A stretch of 64,000 nt of DNA from Helianthus annuus. Its lineage: Eukaryota > Streptophyta > Magnoliopsida > Asterales > Asteraceae. Shown here piece after piece: positions 1 to 11,257 of this stretch. Within the stretch, counting starts at the first letter, position 1. Each line of letters starts with the position of its first letter. A program made the translations under genes and the position numbers. Below the pieces are notes generated by a model. That model searched no databases. It worked only from the letters and a program-made list of their open reading frames with translations, and was not told the origin of the DNA. Location: the NCBI RefSeq assembly GCF_002127325.2, contig NC_035444.2, forward strand, positions 38,165,140 to 38,229,139, written 5' to 3'.

Positions 1-57
1 TAGTCTAGACTCGAGAAGGAATCCTAGTTCACTACAATCGAAGCTCTGATACCAAAC
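1..57 (-). mobile_element. Internal 5' end of an LTR retrotransposon with primer-binding site
   Basis: Positions 43-54 read gctctgatacca on the plus strand, the complement of TGGTATCAGAGC, the usual plant primer-binding site for initiator tRNA-Met. Three bases later an LTR begins (TGTCACACCC at 58). The element therefore lies on the minus strand and its body extends to the left, outside the window. Only the start of its untranslated leader is visible, so the family cannot be read from protein. Confidence 0.75.
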
Positions 58-429
58 TGTCACACCCTGTCTTTTGCGGGAGCGTATGATGTGTGACTGG
101 TTTAATATCATTGCATTCAATCGTAATAAACAACTACATGATCAAAACGATGTTCATCCATTCATGAAATTTGAGTATTACAAACTATGGTATTTTAAAT
201 TTTAAAACACAACCTTCGTCTAGGTTACAAATCAACAAAAGTGGATGACATCTAAACTTGGAGTTTACTTCTAGTTACGACACTTGCGCCCAAGATCCAT
301 CCTTTTACCTGAAATACATGTAATTTTGGAAAACATCAACATAAAGTTGAGCGAGTTCATGCGTCTTGTTTGTATATCGTAATTCTTGTAAATCTTTGAG
401 AGACTCCTTTGTAAACAGGTATGAAAAGT

Positions 430-645
430 GTGTATGAACATGAATGTTTTACAAGGACTTTAAGGCACAGGGAGCACTCGTAATGGCTCCTTTAAGGCAT
501 GTGAGGACATAGGGAGTACTTGTTATGACTCCTTGAGGACGTGGGGAGTACTTGTTATGACTCCTTGAGGACATGGGGAGTACTTGTTATGACTCCTTGA
601 CTGTGTCGATTACCCTCGACTGTGTCGATTAACCTCGACTGGGAC
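430..645. repeat. Minisatellite in the long LTR
   Basis: A unit of about 35 bp built around 'ggagtacttgttatgactcc' recurs at least three times in a row (about 508-600), with a more diverged first unit near 465-500. It is followed directly by two copies of a 19-bp unit containing 'gactgtgtcgatta' (600-638). Both lie in the part of the LTR nearest the primer-binding site, so they would be transcribed in the R/U5 region. Confidence 0.8.
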
Positions 646-734
646 TCCGAAGCACTACTAGGTACTAGTTGTGACCATGAGTGGGGTTCGGCCGTACATG
701 TTAGATATAACCCTCGTCCCTAATTAATGAATGT

Positions 735-880
735 TTTTAATGGCTTGGTACTAGTTTTCACCAAGACTTTATGGCATTTTTAGCATTTCTTGGTACTAGT
801 TTTCACCAAGAATTTATGGCATCTTTAACACTGCTTGGTACTAGTCTTCACCAAGAGTTTATGGCATTATTAGTATTAAG
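735..880. repeat. Three-unit tandem repeat in the long LTR
   Basis: Three consecutive units of about 46 bp carry 'cttggtactagtttt' followed by 'caccaaga' and 'tttatggca'. Within each unit CTTGGT and ACCAAG are inverted, so each can form a small hairpin. The short ORF over this stretch is only a translation of the repeat. Confidence 0.8.
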
Positions 881-3589
881 TCTATGCTCACATGATCTAG
901 TATTTCATAGGTATTTCATACCGTTTAAGTATTTGTACATGTATTTCACCCCTGAGAGTTATAAAACCGAAAACAGTTAAAAGAAAAGGGGGAGCATGAA
1001 CTCACAACTTTGCGTTCCTGCGTCGTAAACTTCACCGGATTTGCTTATCTAGCGTCATGACCTAAACGTGTTTATTAACGTTAGTCACTAGACTTGTATC
1101 GCACAAGTACAAGTCACTATCTTTTGTATATGTGTTCTTGTGTGAAAAAAAAAATTATATTTTTAACTATGTATTTTACTTATATTATTTTCTCAAAACA
1201 TAAATATAAGTATCTTGTATTTTGAACCCGAATTATGTATCTTGTCCAAAAACTTCATTTCATGTTCATAACTTGTCTAAGCATGTTGTATGTGTATTTT
1301 TGTACTCTTACTCTTATGAGTATTTAATGTATTTTCAAGTCCTAATACACTATTCATGTATAATACATACTACATACACTTAGCACAAAATTTAGTGATC
1401 AATAAATACATATATTTTTCCTCAAAAATATACGTACTTAATATCAGTTTTAATTTTGAAGAAATCATCGTTTCTTATCTTGAAGTTTTCATAAAAATTG
1501 GGAAACCTTGGTAAATATTATTAGGTACATTTTTAGGGAATAAGTTTCACAAAAACTTATTTTTTTTATAATTGTCAAAATTTATAGAAATTTTGACAGA
1601 GTTTCCCCTAAAAATGGAGGTTTCCCCATGTTTTCAAAACATATGTGTTTATTTTCTTTTAAATCATCATCAAGCATCAACAACTCATTCACGTCTTACT
1701 ACACGCCAAAATCATGTAAATCACACTATATCATGAACTTGAAGTTCTTGTAAAATCTTGTAGTAACTTACCATGTTATTTAGTTGGTTTAGTTACCCTT
1801 AAAAACATGGTTGTTTGTTTGTAAATCACGTTATTACAAGATTTTGTCCTTTACAACTTGTAATAACATTTTCCAAAAATGTTTATTTGCAACATCTTCT
1901 TGTTTCTTTAGTATCTTTACACTTATTTTACCACCAAAAATAGTGTAAGTTTGAGTAAAAATTATGATCTTCTAAAAATCATATTTTAAACTTGGTTTTC
2001 TTGGAAAATCATTCATAAATCTTGGATTTATAAGTGTACTAGTTCACTTTGTACATTACTTTTCAAGAAATCATTTTTACTTATCAAGTTCATGTCCTTA
2101 TAAGAAGATGATTATTTCATGTTGTTACATAATCATCTCCTAACTTGCTAGATCATGTGTTTAATCACAATCTAGCAAGTTCACATAATTCTCATCATCA
2201 ATATCTCAAATAAACAACAACAAATATCACACATATGCAAAACATCATCATTTCATCAAGATTCATCATATATATAAGCTTTATGTTCAAGTTTCATGAA
2301 TATGTCTTATAATGTTCTAGTAATTTTTAACATATCATATCTTTTAACCACTAAAAATGGAAGTAAATGAGAGTGTTCAAGATGCTTACAACTAGCTTAA
2401 AGCTAGGGAAGAAACAATGAAGAAATCGAGTGGTTAAAAGCATACGGGTGAGGTCCTTCAAGTTCCGTGAGCACCGAGCTTCGTTAGTGACCTTCTAGCA
2501 CCTTGTATCACACTTGGAATGGATGAACAAGAAACGAAAATGATGGTGGTTCTTGGAGGGTGTTCGGCCGAAGGTTTTAAGAGGGAGGGAGGAGAGTTAT
2601 GTAGGGTGTTAATGTGAAGAAGATGAGATGATGTTCTTATATATATATATCATATCTTCATAAGATCTTTCCATATCTCAAGTGATCTTGCCATATCCAA
2701 ATAAAATCAAAACATATCCAAGCAAGATCTAGTAAATATTTGGTAAATATTTGGTGGGGCCATGGCTTTGGCCGATTGTAATAAGGGGGGGGGGGGAACA
2801 AAGTGTAACTTCCAATTTACTAAATGTAAAATCTAGTTAGTTTTCAAGTGTCTAGTTTAGGGACTTGTTATGTTATTATATTATAAGGGGTGTTATGGTG
2901 TTCGGGGACCATAACTAGTTCGGAAACATTAAAATAATGCTTCTAGTAATATTTTGATATTCCGGGTAATGTCCGGTTGTTCGGTTAAATACCAGTTCGT
3001 TAAAGTGCTAAATTGCACCGTTTAGTGTCCTTTATGTATCCTTTTGTAACCCTTTCAATTCCCGACCCTTAGGGAAGTATCCTGGATCAATTTGTCGTAT
3101 TTTTGTATGAAACAATCTTGTTATATTGCTGAATTGTATTAAATTCAGCTTTTAAAGTGTATTTCGGGTGCTTTTTAGTGCGTATTTAGCTTCCAGAAAG
3201 TCTAAATATAAACCCTTGTATATGTACTCTTGGGTTTTAATGTATTCTTGTCGTTGGACCTACAACTAGGCTCCAATTTTATTGTCTAACTGCCTTCTGC
3301 AGAATTGTCGACACAATGTGTCTTACCGGTGAGTTTACTAGTATTTTTGACGCAATGCTATCATAAAGTAATTCTTGTAGTATAAAACGTGCATGAATTT
3401 ACTTGCATGGAAAACAGAAAATTATTTGTCTGGTAAACTAGATCATGCACAGTCATTAAAGCACAATTTACTGTTTATTTAGTGTACGGAATGTGAGGAA
3501 AAGTGAATGTTGTCACAACAGTGACTGCAAGCGTAAAGTAAACTCATGAACGTAACATCGTTCGGTTCTAACCCTTCGTTTTCCATTTG

Positions 3590-3760
3590 ATTGAATATGC
3601 TTGTTTCCCATTCCGTGAAACCCATAAGCTGCGATCATAGAACTCTAGAGAACAATGTCGTGGGTTTCAGTTTCGGAAAACGATTTTAACGAATCTTTAA
3701 AGCACCCGCATCTCGAATACATGCTGATTAACGAGCTAATGACTGAAAACGATGATGTGG
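3590..3760 (-). pseudogene. PPR protein gene fragment
   Basis: Read on the minus strand, the translation contains a pentatricopeptide-repeat-like stretch: VISSLISMYSRCGCFKDSLK, then a D-IVL segment, a stop codon where PPR proteins usually have Trp, then SSMIAAYGFHG. The pattern 'LI.MYS.CG...DSLK.F' followed by 'D.VLWSSMI.AYG.HG' is typical of plant PLS-class organellar RNA-binding PPR proteins. Only about one and a half repeats survive, with no start, no C-terminal E/DYW domain and a nonsense codon. It is a dead fragment, probably brought here or broken by the neighbouring LTR element. Confidence 0.6.
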
Positions 3761-3844
3761 CACCTGTTTGGTCATCTGTTTGCAGGTGTAGGTGATGAAC
3801 TGAATCAAAGCATAAAATCAATAAAGATCCATTTCTTGCACAAA

Positions 3845-3965
3845 TGTGAGCATGGCTCACTGGCTAGTGTCTTGTGCGTTTGTAAGTGAACCGGCCAGAG
3901 GCCCGGGTTCGATCCTCCCTCAAAACAGTTTTTGTTCTCCTTTTATAATTTTTAATATAATTCAG
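3845..3965 (+). mobile_element. tRNA-derived SINE-like fragment
   Basis: The sequence has a possible RNA polymerase III A box (tggctcactggctagtg, about 3854-3870) and a clear B box (gggttcgatcc, about 3906-3916). Spacing resembles a tRNA head, but no cloverleaf closes and no acceptor stem is visible, so it reads as a SINE relic rather than a tRNA gene. Confidence 0.45.
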
Positions 3966-4802
3966 AAAACATGAAATGACAAAACTACCCCTTAACTAAC
4001 TGAGGAGCATGGATGGAGTTAAGTTAATTGGATCAAAATGGTAACGATGAAAACTTTTTGGATCCAGATGTTAAAATAAAAATGAAACCTTTGGACTATA
4101 CTGGCAAAATAGTCCAAATCACAAGGACTATTTTGGCATTTAACTAGTAAATTTATTTATAAAAACAACGTGGGATAAAGATTATTTCTTTATCTTCTCG
4201 TGTTAATGGTTGCCATTGAGAAAAGAATACATACTTTCTCAAATACTCTCTCCTTAGATGTTAATGTTTAGAGACATATTAACATTTTTTGGCTAAAATA
4301 TTAATATGCGAGTAGTAACCGTTAAACCTAACCCGCGTAATGATCTTTAACCCACGTGCAATGCCTTTTAATACGTAGAGTTTATCCCACATGCAATGCC
4401 TTTTAAGCATATGCCACAATTTGACTAATCAACATAATTATAATTATAATATTTTAATTTAGGACTTTGACTAATAATTTTGATTTAGGACTTATAATCT
4501 AATCAACATAATTATAATATTTTGATTTAGGACGAGATTCTAAAATTGAAGTTTTTTATTGCGTGTATATGATTTTCACAAATATTATACTAATTTAGTG
4601 TATTTGACAACTCGAATCTTAAACACCTAATTTTTGTTTACTGTATATAGCAATCATTAACTAAGAATTTAAGATCAAAATACGTATCTTAGTCTTTCTT
4701 TTTTTTTTAACAGCAAATGTTATTAAGCTACTTTACACCAATAAATTATTCTCTTACCGAGATTTGAACCTGAAACCTCTCTTTTAAGAGCCTTTTGCCT
4801 AA

Positions 4803-5187
4803 TCCACTTTTGTGGCCTAGTGGTAGCTAGGGAGAATTGGGTTCTCTAATGGAGACCCAAGTTCAATCCCCACTTGTGTCAATTTGGTGAATTAGGCAAT
4901 ATTGGATACAACCTAGCCTATTTGCAGAGGTGTCAGGCTCTATCCTGAGCTCACCTGGGTTTTCGTCTCACCGTGTGTTACGCCAGAGAGTTCTGCTCTT
5001 GTGGTGGCACAACGACTGTCAAGTGGCAGTCGACGGTATTGTTTCCTGGGGGAACGTCAAGCTAAACTCCGAAGGCAGCGTGGACCCGGTTATGACAACA
5101 TAGTCTGGCCAGAGTGGGGCAACATGCCTCTTCAATTTAGGGGAGTATGGTAGCCTAATACAAGAAAGTCGTCGTTCAAAAAAAGTG
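4803..5187 (+). mobile_element. tRNA-derived SINE
   Basis: A good A box (tggcctagtggtagc, about 4813-4827) and B box (agttcaatccc, about 4859-4869) are spaced as in a tRNA head. A tRNA-unrelated body follows, ending in gtcgtcgttcaaaaaaag (5170-5187), the short 3' tail form seen in plant Au-like SINEs. Just upstream (4735-4800) the complement of another B box (ttcaggttcaaatctc read on the minus strand) suggests a second, inverted SINE remnant. Confidence 0.7.
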
Positions 5188-5342
5188 GGCTACCCCACAT
5201 GCATGACTACATTTTAAATTGTTGGGCCTTGAAGTTGAGACTGATGCTTGCCAAATCGAAGATCACAACATACAAGTATACAAAGACTTTATGGCTCTGA
5301 ACATATTACGAGAGTTTGATAACATTAGACTAAGGGGGAGAT
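5188..5342 (+). mobile_element. Copia 3' internal remnant with polypurine tract
   Basis: A degenerate stretch ends in the polypurine tract taagggggagat (5331-5342), directly in front of the TGTTGG start of an LTR. This arrangement is typical of the 3' end of plant Ty1/Copia elements on the plus strand. No reading frame is preserved. Confidence 0.6.
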
Positions 5343-6218
5343 TGTTGGGTCTGAAAAAGATAGTTTAATGTCATCAACAACATAACCAATGGTGCAAGTG
5401 TTGAAGATGCAGCTTACGTAAGTTGAACACTCAAAGTTAGCAAGTCTTGAAGACCTTTCAAGAAGATGAACTAACAAGTCTTAAAGTTAGACGATCTAGA
5501 CGACTTTATTTGTAGACTACTCTGTTGACAATGTGGATTAGTGTGTGATGAGTTCTAGTGGTATGCAATGGTCTAGGGAGACATTGTTGGAACTTTTGAG
5601 ACCATTATATACTATAATATGAAAGTGAGAGAGGGAAGTGTCAAGATTGGAATATTTTAGATCAAGACTCAGCTAATCAGGTGACACGTATTTGATCATT
5701 GTATACTGTTGCGATTATCCCGGTGACATCTGAGTGTCACCGATGCACAACCTGATGACCTCTTAGTATCACCAGTGCATCTACAATCGAAGACCAGATC
5801 TAACAAAGAACAATGATCGACGATTCTCAACGAAGACACAAGTGTTGGCGGAAGATGTTATCAATTAAGGCGACTTTAATTGGCGATGTTATTGTTCGTA
5901 TGATGTAGTGAGTTGATTTGATATAGTTTGTATGTTTTAGCATCTTTAGGAGGTTTTCCAAGCAAGGGGCGGTTTGCTTGGAGGACAAGTCTCAGGGTCT
6001 TTAAATAGAATAGTAGACATCACTTTTAGGGTGTGGAATTTGGGAGCCACCACCCTGGGGGCTCATCCAGGGTAGATGATAATCTTGTAGTTTGTTTACC
6101 ACTTTTAATGAATATTTCTTAGTTAGATTTTATTTTCATATATCTTTTTGTGTGTTCTTCATTTAAATTCAGATGTCTCACTCCTATTTACCAAAGCCAG
6201 ATCTACTTGTTCTTATCA
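5343..6218 (+). mobile_element. Old Copia LTR with internal sequence on both sides
   Basis: The LTR starts TGTTGGGTCT after the polypurine tract and ends ...TTCTTATCA at 6218. The bases that follow, tttagtgttagagcc (6219-6233), look like a mutated iMet primer-binding site (expected TTGGTATCAGAGCC). A polypurine tract on the left and a primer site on the right suggest that one LTR was shared by two element bodies, the usual product of LTR-LTR recombination. Downstream sequence to about 6450 resembles a Copia leader but carries no gene. Confidence 0.6.
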
Positions 6219-6478
6219 TTTAGTGTTAGAGCCTTGCTTGCCTCGTTTCAGTTTCGGTTTGGTCGGATGTTCATTGGAAAAACCTGCCGGAGACGTAAAA
6301 TCGAGATTTAGACTTGTTTCTGATTGATTCTCATGTTTTTTGTTTTCATTCTGGTGTGAATCCTGGGTTTCGTGTGTCTTTTCTGGTTTGGTTGTGTGTA
6401 TGGAGGTGGCAGCTAGGGTTTATAAGAATCTATGAGGGTTGTATAGAAGGTGGAGGTGAAGTGTATTTCCGTCATTAA

Positions 6479-6711
6479 CACTATGTTCCCGAGTCATTTA
6501 ACAGGGGGAGGTGAGGGGAGGGGAGGGGAAGGAAAATTTTCTCTCCAAATCTCTCCAATTTGGGAGGATGAATATATGGTCATATTTGGTCGTATTTTCT
6601 TCCCTTTTCCCTCCCCTCCTCCTGTTAAATGAAACTCGGGAACATGGTTTTTCATATTTTCATCTCTTTTCCCTCATCTCCCCCTGTTAAATGAGTCTCG
6701 GGAACAAAGTG
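6479..6711. mobile_element. Harbinger/Tourist-type MITE with G-rich arm
   Basis: Inverted ends CACTATGTTCCCGAG / CTCGGGAACAAAGTG are flanked by a TAA target duplication (6476-6478 and 6712-6714), as expected for PIF/Harbinger elements. The inverted similarity continues inward through tcatttaacaggggga. A second, inner copy of the right arm (about 6615-6650) gives a nested fold-back. The left arm contains four G runs (6503-6532). The short ORF over it is not a gene. Confidence 0.75.
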
Positions 6712-7689
6712 TAAGAGGCTTGATTTGTTACTTTATACGTCGTGAATGGTGATATGTTTCTCGATATATGATAGTTTAGATCTTGGTCGGTATGGGGATG
6801 TTTTAGCCTGGTAACTTTGCTTGCCAGAGTTTAAGGCTATTTGTGTGGGGATTCATGCTGCCGACTGGGAGTCTCGACAACTGTTTCATCAACTCTGAGT
6901 GAATACAAATCACTTTTATGCTTGTTTTTCTCTTGTTTATTTGATGTTATGGTGGTCATATGACCTTCAAGAATTTGAATATGGTTATTGTTTAAAAGTT
7001 ATTTTCGAGTTATTGTCGTTACCTTCATTCTACTCCTTTTTTTATGGTTTTGTCAAAAAATGGTCTTGTTCTAGTGATCGGATATTATTTCTGATTGAGG
7101 GTGGTTTCTGGTTGTTTGGGGTGGAAATGGTAGGTGGCTAATGTTATAATTAATGATGGGTTATGTGGTAATTATGGTGGAAAGAGCGATAGTTTAAGGT
7201 GGATAATATTTACATGTTTTTTTTATAGTGAGTTTTTTTAAGCGTAACTCACTATATGTATAACTGTTATATTATACCACATAAGTGGTGCTGCTATACG
7301 TTTAGGTCTAAATTGATATTCTGCTTACGAAAGCATAGGTGGTGTTATGTAATAACATAGTTATCCGCGTATGTATCCATTCTTAATTAGACACATATCA
7401 ACACCGTGTAAATTGTATAACAACACAATCATACATTCATACACATTTATTTAGGCCTTTGCGCATATCAACACTATGTCAATGTTATAACAACGCAATT
7501 ATATGTACAATTTCATATACTTTTTATTTAAAAAATAAAAAGTATATCAATATTATACGAATGCTAAGAAAACAATATGCTCAATTTTTATGATATAACT
7601 TGAAAACAACAATGTCGTATAAAGAAGTTATGGCGCTAAAAACGGAAAACTTGAAAAACTCAACTTTTGTTTTCTCCTATCTTTCTTCT

Positions 7690-7815
7690 ATTAAATAATT
7701 ACATATTTTTTGATATTTAATATAAGTTTAGTTATGAACACTTATTAGTCATTATGGATGGTTATTATATTATTTAATATAAGTTTAGTTATGAACACTT
7801 ATTAGTTAATTATAC
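7690..7815 (+). repeat. Direct repeat of 34 bp
   Basis: The segment tttaatataagtttagttat followed by gaacacttattagt occurs twice (about 7707-7750 and 7773-7806), separated by about 30 bp of AT-rich DNA, immediately outside the Helitron terminus at 7819. Confidence 0.7.
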
Positions 7816-7818
7816 TTA

Positions 7819-7860
7819 CTAGGGAGAAAGCCCGTGCGATGCACGGCATGCATAATAGCT
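7819..7860 (-). mobile_element. Helitron 3' terminus
   Basis: On the minus strand the sequence reads a hairpin CCGTGCATCGCACGG, about a dozen bases, then CTAG followed by T. This is the classical Helitron end: a 16-20 bp hairpin just before CTRR, inserted in front of T. The element would extend to the right on the plus strand. Its TC start could not be located by eye, and no RepHel protein is present, so it is non-autonomous or truncated. Confidence 0.65.
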
Positions 7861-8186
7861 ATTGTTTGTTTGTGGTAAGACGTCTGACACAACTGGTGCA
7901 TAACATGTAAGACAATACGCCTACAAAGGGGCGTGCTTAAACTTTATTAAACCATGGACCATAATACCATATAAAATAATTCGACAATGATATGGGCTAG
8001 CTCATATATGTCACCTTTACATTCTCTCTTTAAGAAAGGGAGGCGTATCCCATGTTTATTTTTTTCAAAAAGCCAACTTCTCCCTTATATGTCTTTACAC
8101 ATTCGAAGTGATGCGTTACCACGTTTTTTATTCCTATATTTTTTAATGTAGAACAATGCACTTCTAATTCTCCCCTTATGTCTTTA

Positions 8187-8886
8187 CACATTTGAGCATT
8201 TACAAAGGCTTCCTAACAGTAACACTCGGTTACAGCCAACTAACGCGTGCATGAAGTTCGTAGGCGTCATAATAATGCATTATTTGTTATTAAAATGGGG
8301 GGGGGGTTGCGCGTTCAGCTTAAAATACTTATCTCAAAATTCAGAAATAAAGTTGATTTTCAATTTAGAGCGAGGTGGGCCAAGTGACATCAGAATATGC
8401 GTCTATGGCAGAAGTACCAATTAAAGAATTAGACCCTAAACCTATAAACGTAGTCGCTAATCATTTCAGTATTATGTTCCTTATGTATGCGGGTTTACGT
8501 GCTCTCGTACCACGGCAAAGTGTTTAGAAAATCGGTTAAAAATTTCAAAGTAGCTCCCTATAGGATGTGGGTTGTTTATGTACAAAGCGTTACAGCTTTT
8601 GATATTAAAATGTATGCATCAATTAAGGTTTCATCTTTCTATTTCTTCCGACGATTTCATTAACCCTTTCTTTCCTTTTCTTGTCATTTGTGGCATTTGC
8701 AGCCAACTTTGAGCATTTACAAAGGCTTCCTAACAGTAACACTCGGTTACGGCCAACTAACACGTGCATGAAGTTCGTAGGTGTCATAATAATGCATTAT
8801 TTGTTATTGAAATGGGGTGGGGGGGGGCTGCGCGTTCACCTTAAAATACTTATCTCAAAATTCAGAAATAAAGTTGATTTTCTACA
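8187..8886 (+). repeat. Two direct copies of a 170-bp segment
   Basis: A segment beginning tgagcatttacaaaggctt (8193) and ending near aataaagttgatttt (8361) is repeated at about 8709-8882 with few differences, including a G run of variable length. About 350 bp of unrelated DNA separates the copies. The small ORF over the second copy is not gene-like. The stretch probably belongs to the Helitron that ends at 7819. Confidence 0.75.
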
Positions 8887-9585
8887 TAAGTAACTATTAG
8901 AATGAAGCATTATTGGAGAAAGCTTAAGGGACTTTAAAAATCGGGTATATGGTTAGGCAAGTGGGTTTATATTTCGGTTAATCAGCCCTGGTATTTATAT
9001 CCATCCAATACCCATGACATTCCCAAACCCGAATATGCGTACCCGATAGTTCGGGCTTTACGCATTCCCGCCAGCCTCGGGTATTTTTGCCACCCCTACT
9101 GATAGACCACATTGCCACTCATCAGCAGTAATTTAATACTGATGAATCATGATTACCTGTGACAATCGGTTACAACTTCAGCTTCCATGCAATTTTCATC
9201 AATCATGCAGATCTGAAGTACCTTGTAGTGGCATTTCAATAAAACGCATCCCCTAGTCCCTGAACCCCCACTTCCGCACTTCCGCAGGATTCTCTCATAT
9301 GGTTTTTGGATTCCTACCAATAATGTGTGTGAAGTTCACCGAGACTCGTGTGGTTTATTGTATATTTTATCTATCTTAAACCTAATAGTATTATACCATA
9401 CACTCTCGGACTCTTTGTGAGCTCAGAACTGAACTTTTAATCTCATCAATATATCTCACATATAAGATCTGGAAGCCCAAACTGCTATCATTATGTATAT
9501 ATTATAGGAGAGCAAAATGATGAAGATTTAAAAATTTTATTTAGTTTATGAAATATAAATTATAAAAATATTCAAGGGTAAGAGA
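8887..9585. other. Intergenic DNA, no gene seen
   Basis: AT-rich sequence without a convincing reading frame, TIR or RNA gene. It may hold the 5' end of the Helitron, which I could not define. Confidence 0.5.
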
Positions 9586-9591
9586 CTTACT

Positions 9592-9785
9592 ATGTTAACT
9601 TCACAGTTGACCTTGATAATTACACCCCGTGAAAGAATGGAGTATGCTTCCTCTTTTGTGGGAAAGATCACATCACCTTGAGGCTTTTTCATCAACTCTT
9701 TGTTTGAATAATATATGTACTGTTTATAATCACTTGGCAATCGATTATCCCATTCTATATTTGATGTTAAGAGGTTGTTCACCTC
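9592..9785 (-). pseudogene. Isolated PP2-like exon
   Basis: The minus-strand translation contains SNIEWDNRLPSDYKQYI, then KEEAYSILSRGVIIK. The order 'W...LPSDY..I...' followed by 'KKE.YS.L..G..I' resembles the N-terminal part of phloem protein 2-like (PP2) lectin domains, often found alone or behind kinase domains in plants. A splice acceptor (aaaatcag) precedes it and a donor (gtaagt) follows it, so it looks like a real exon. No neighbouring exon was recognised within 1 kb, so it is an orphan exon of a decayed gene. The family assignment is from memory of the motif and is only moderate. Confidence 0.4.
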
Positions 9786-9829
9786 TGATTTTCAATTTCA
9801 TCATCGTCCTCAAACTGCAAAATACATAT

Positions 9830-10640
9830 AGTTTCTAGCTCAAGACAAACATATTCATGTTAAACCAAGATATCATATACAAAAGTTAAATCAGAGTCTT
9901 ATAACAACTACTACTCAACAAATAAAAGAACATAAAATTATTCCTTCCCAACAAACTTGATATATTTCAACAACTTAAAACATGAAGTGCTTGCAATCAT
10001 TTTGAAACAGAGTATTTTTTTATTATGTTTGATTCTTTGGTCAGTTCTTCAAACAAATGACACTACTTCTGTCTTCTCAACAATCAATCACTCTGACCAA
10101 GACAAAAACTTAAATATGAGCAAAGCAAAACTATAGAGTTAAACATGATATGAAATTAAAAACACAAATATGTGACTGAATGGATTAAAAAACTTCTGTA
10201 AAGTAATCATCTTTGCTTGTGCCCAAGTCTTGAATGGGATCATAAAAGCGCTATCACCTCCATTCATCACTGGATAGTTCTTGTAAGCTTGCATTTGGAT
10301 TAAAAAAATGAATCTGAATAATTTAAGCTACACAACTTCAAAAGCTCTCCAGATTGTTGCTTCAATGATGGATCATGATTCATCACACCTACTATGTATA
10401 ACATGCAACAGATTTGCTGAAAGACCAACATCCCAAGCCATCAATGAAGACTCATGTGGTGAGGGCTTGCATATAAACCATAAGAAGCATGCTGTGCAGC
10501 TTTTTAAAACTCTTATCAACACCAAACCATAACATTGATAAAAACATGGTGCTCACACACTCTTGCTAAGCGAGTTCACTTTCTAGGACAGTTTATAAAG
10601 CATCCAGGATGAAAAGGTACCCATGAAATTGATGTGTGTT
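9830..10640. other. Intergenic DNA next to the PP2-like relic, no gene recognised
   Basis: There are short open frames on both strands but none with a recognisable domain. It may contain further decayed exons of the gene that left the PP2-like exon at 9592-9785. Confidence 0.4.
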
Positions 10641-11257
10641 TTGATGATGATTATTATTATATTATTAAATGTGCATTGATGTGTAACCCATGGTTGCCTT
10701 CAAAAATATAACGTAGACAAAAAATGAAGTGAGTTATGGGTTTTAATTAAATGATTATTAAATATGCATTGATGTGTAACCCATGTTGCCTTAAAACATA
10801 TATAACGTATGAAAAAATGAAGCGAGTTATGAGTTTTAATTCAATGATTACATTATACACACACTAATTGCTTATTTAAAACCATCCATTACGTATAATA
10901 ATACATATTTTCTTCAAAATCTACATGGTTTTAATTTTTTTTACTTCCAATAAAACGACATAAACATTTCATCTATATAAATTCTATTTAATATACTTAT
11001 ATTTCATTTTCATTCTCTTGTATATAAATTTTCCTGTATATAAATTTTATTTCATATACTTATTTTATTAATTTGAAGAAAGAATGTATTTAAGAGACTC
11101 ATGTATTTAAGAGTCTCATTAATGAAGGTTGTAAAATAGTTCATGTAACTAAATTTTTAATTATTATATATAGATATAGATATATATATATTACTTAACC
11201 CCAAGTCACAACTCAAAACCAACAAATTTACAAAAAGAAAAAAAGAACATATAAAAA

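Larger units (their letters stand above)
58..3520 (-). mobile_element. Long 5' LTR of a minus-strand retrotransposon
   Basis: The inner end is fixed by the primer-binding site at 43-54: the LTR ends in ...GGGTGTGACA on the minus strand. The outer end is a guess: at 3509-3520 the plus strand reads ttgtcacaaca, which would give the LTR a TGTTGTGACA start and a length near 3.5 kb. A minus-strand TATA-like run (atatatatatataag complement) lies near 2636-2651. LTRs this long with a TGTCACACCC terminus and an iMet site fit the Tekay/Del chromovirus group, but no coding part is present to test this. Minisatellites lie at 430-645 and 735-880. Nothing else gene-like is seen in this stretch. Confidence 0.55.

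Noticed and set aside
3853..3925. tRNA gene suggested by the gggttcgatcc motif
   Set aside because: No acceptor stem or anticodon arm can be drawn; the A and B boxes fit a SINE head better.
8298..8308. G runs at 2788, 8298 and 8817 as quadruplex sites
   Set aside because: Single homopolymer tracts without four separate G runs; probably replication slippage.
10308..10532. 74-residue ORF MNLNNLSYTTSKALQ
   Set aside because: No recognisable motif, no splice context, and base composition like the surrounding non-coding DNA.
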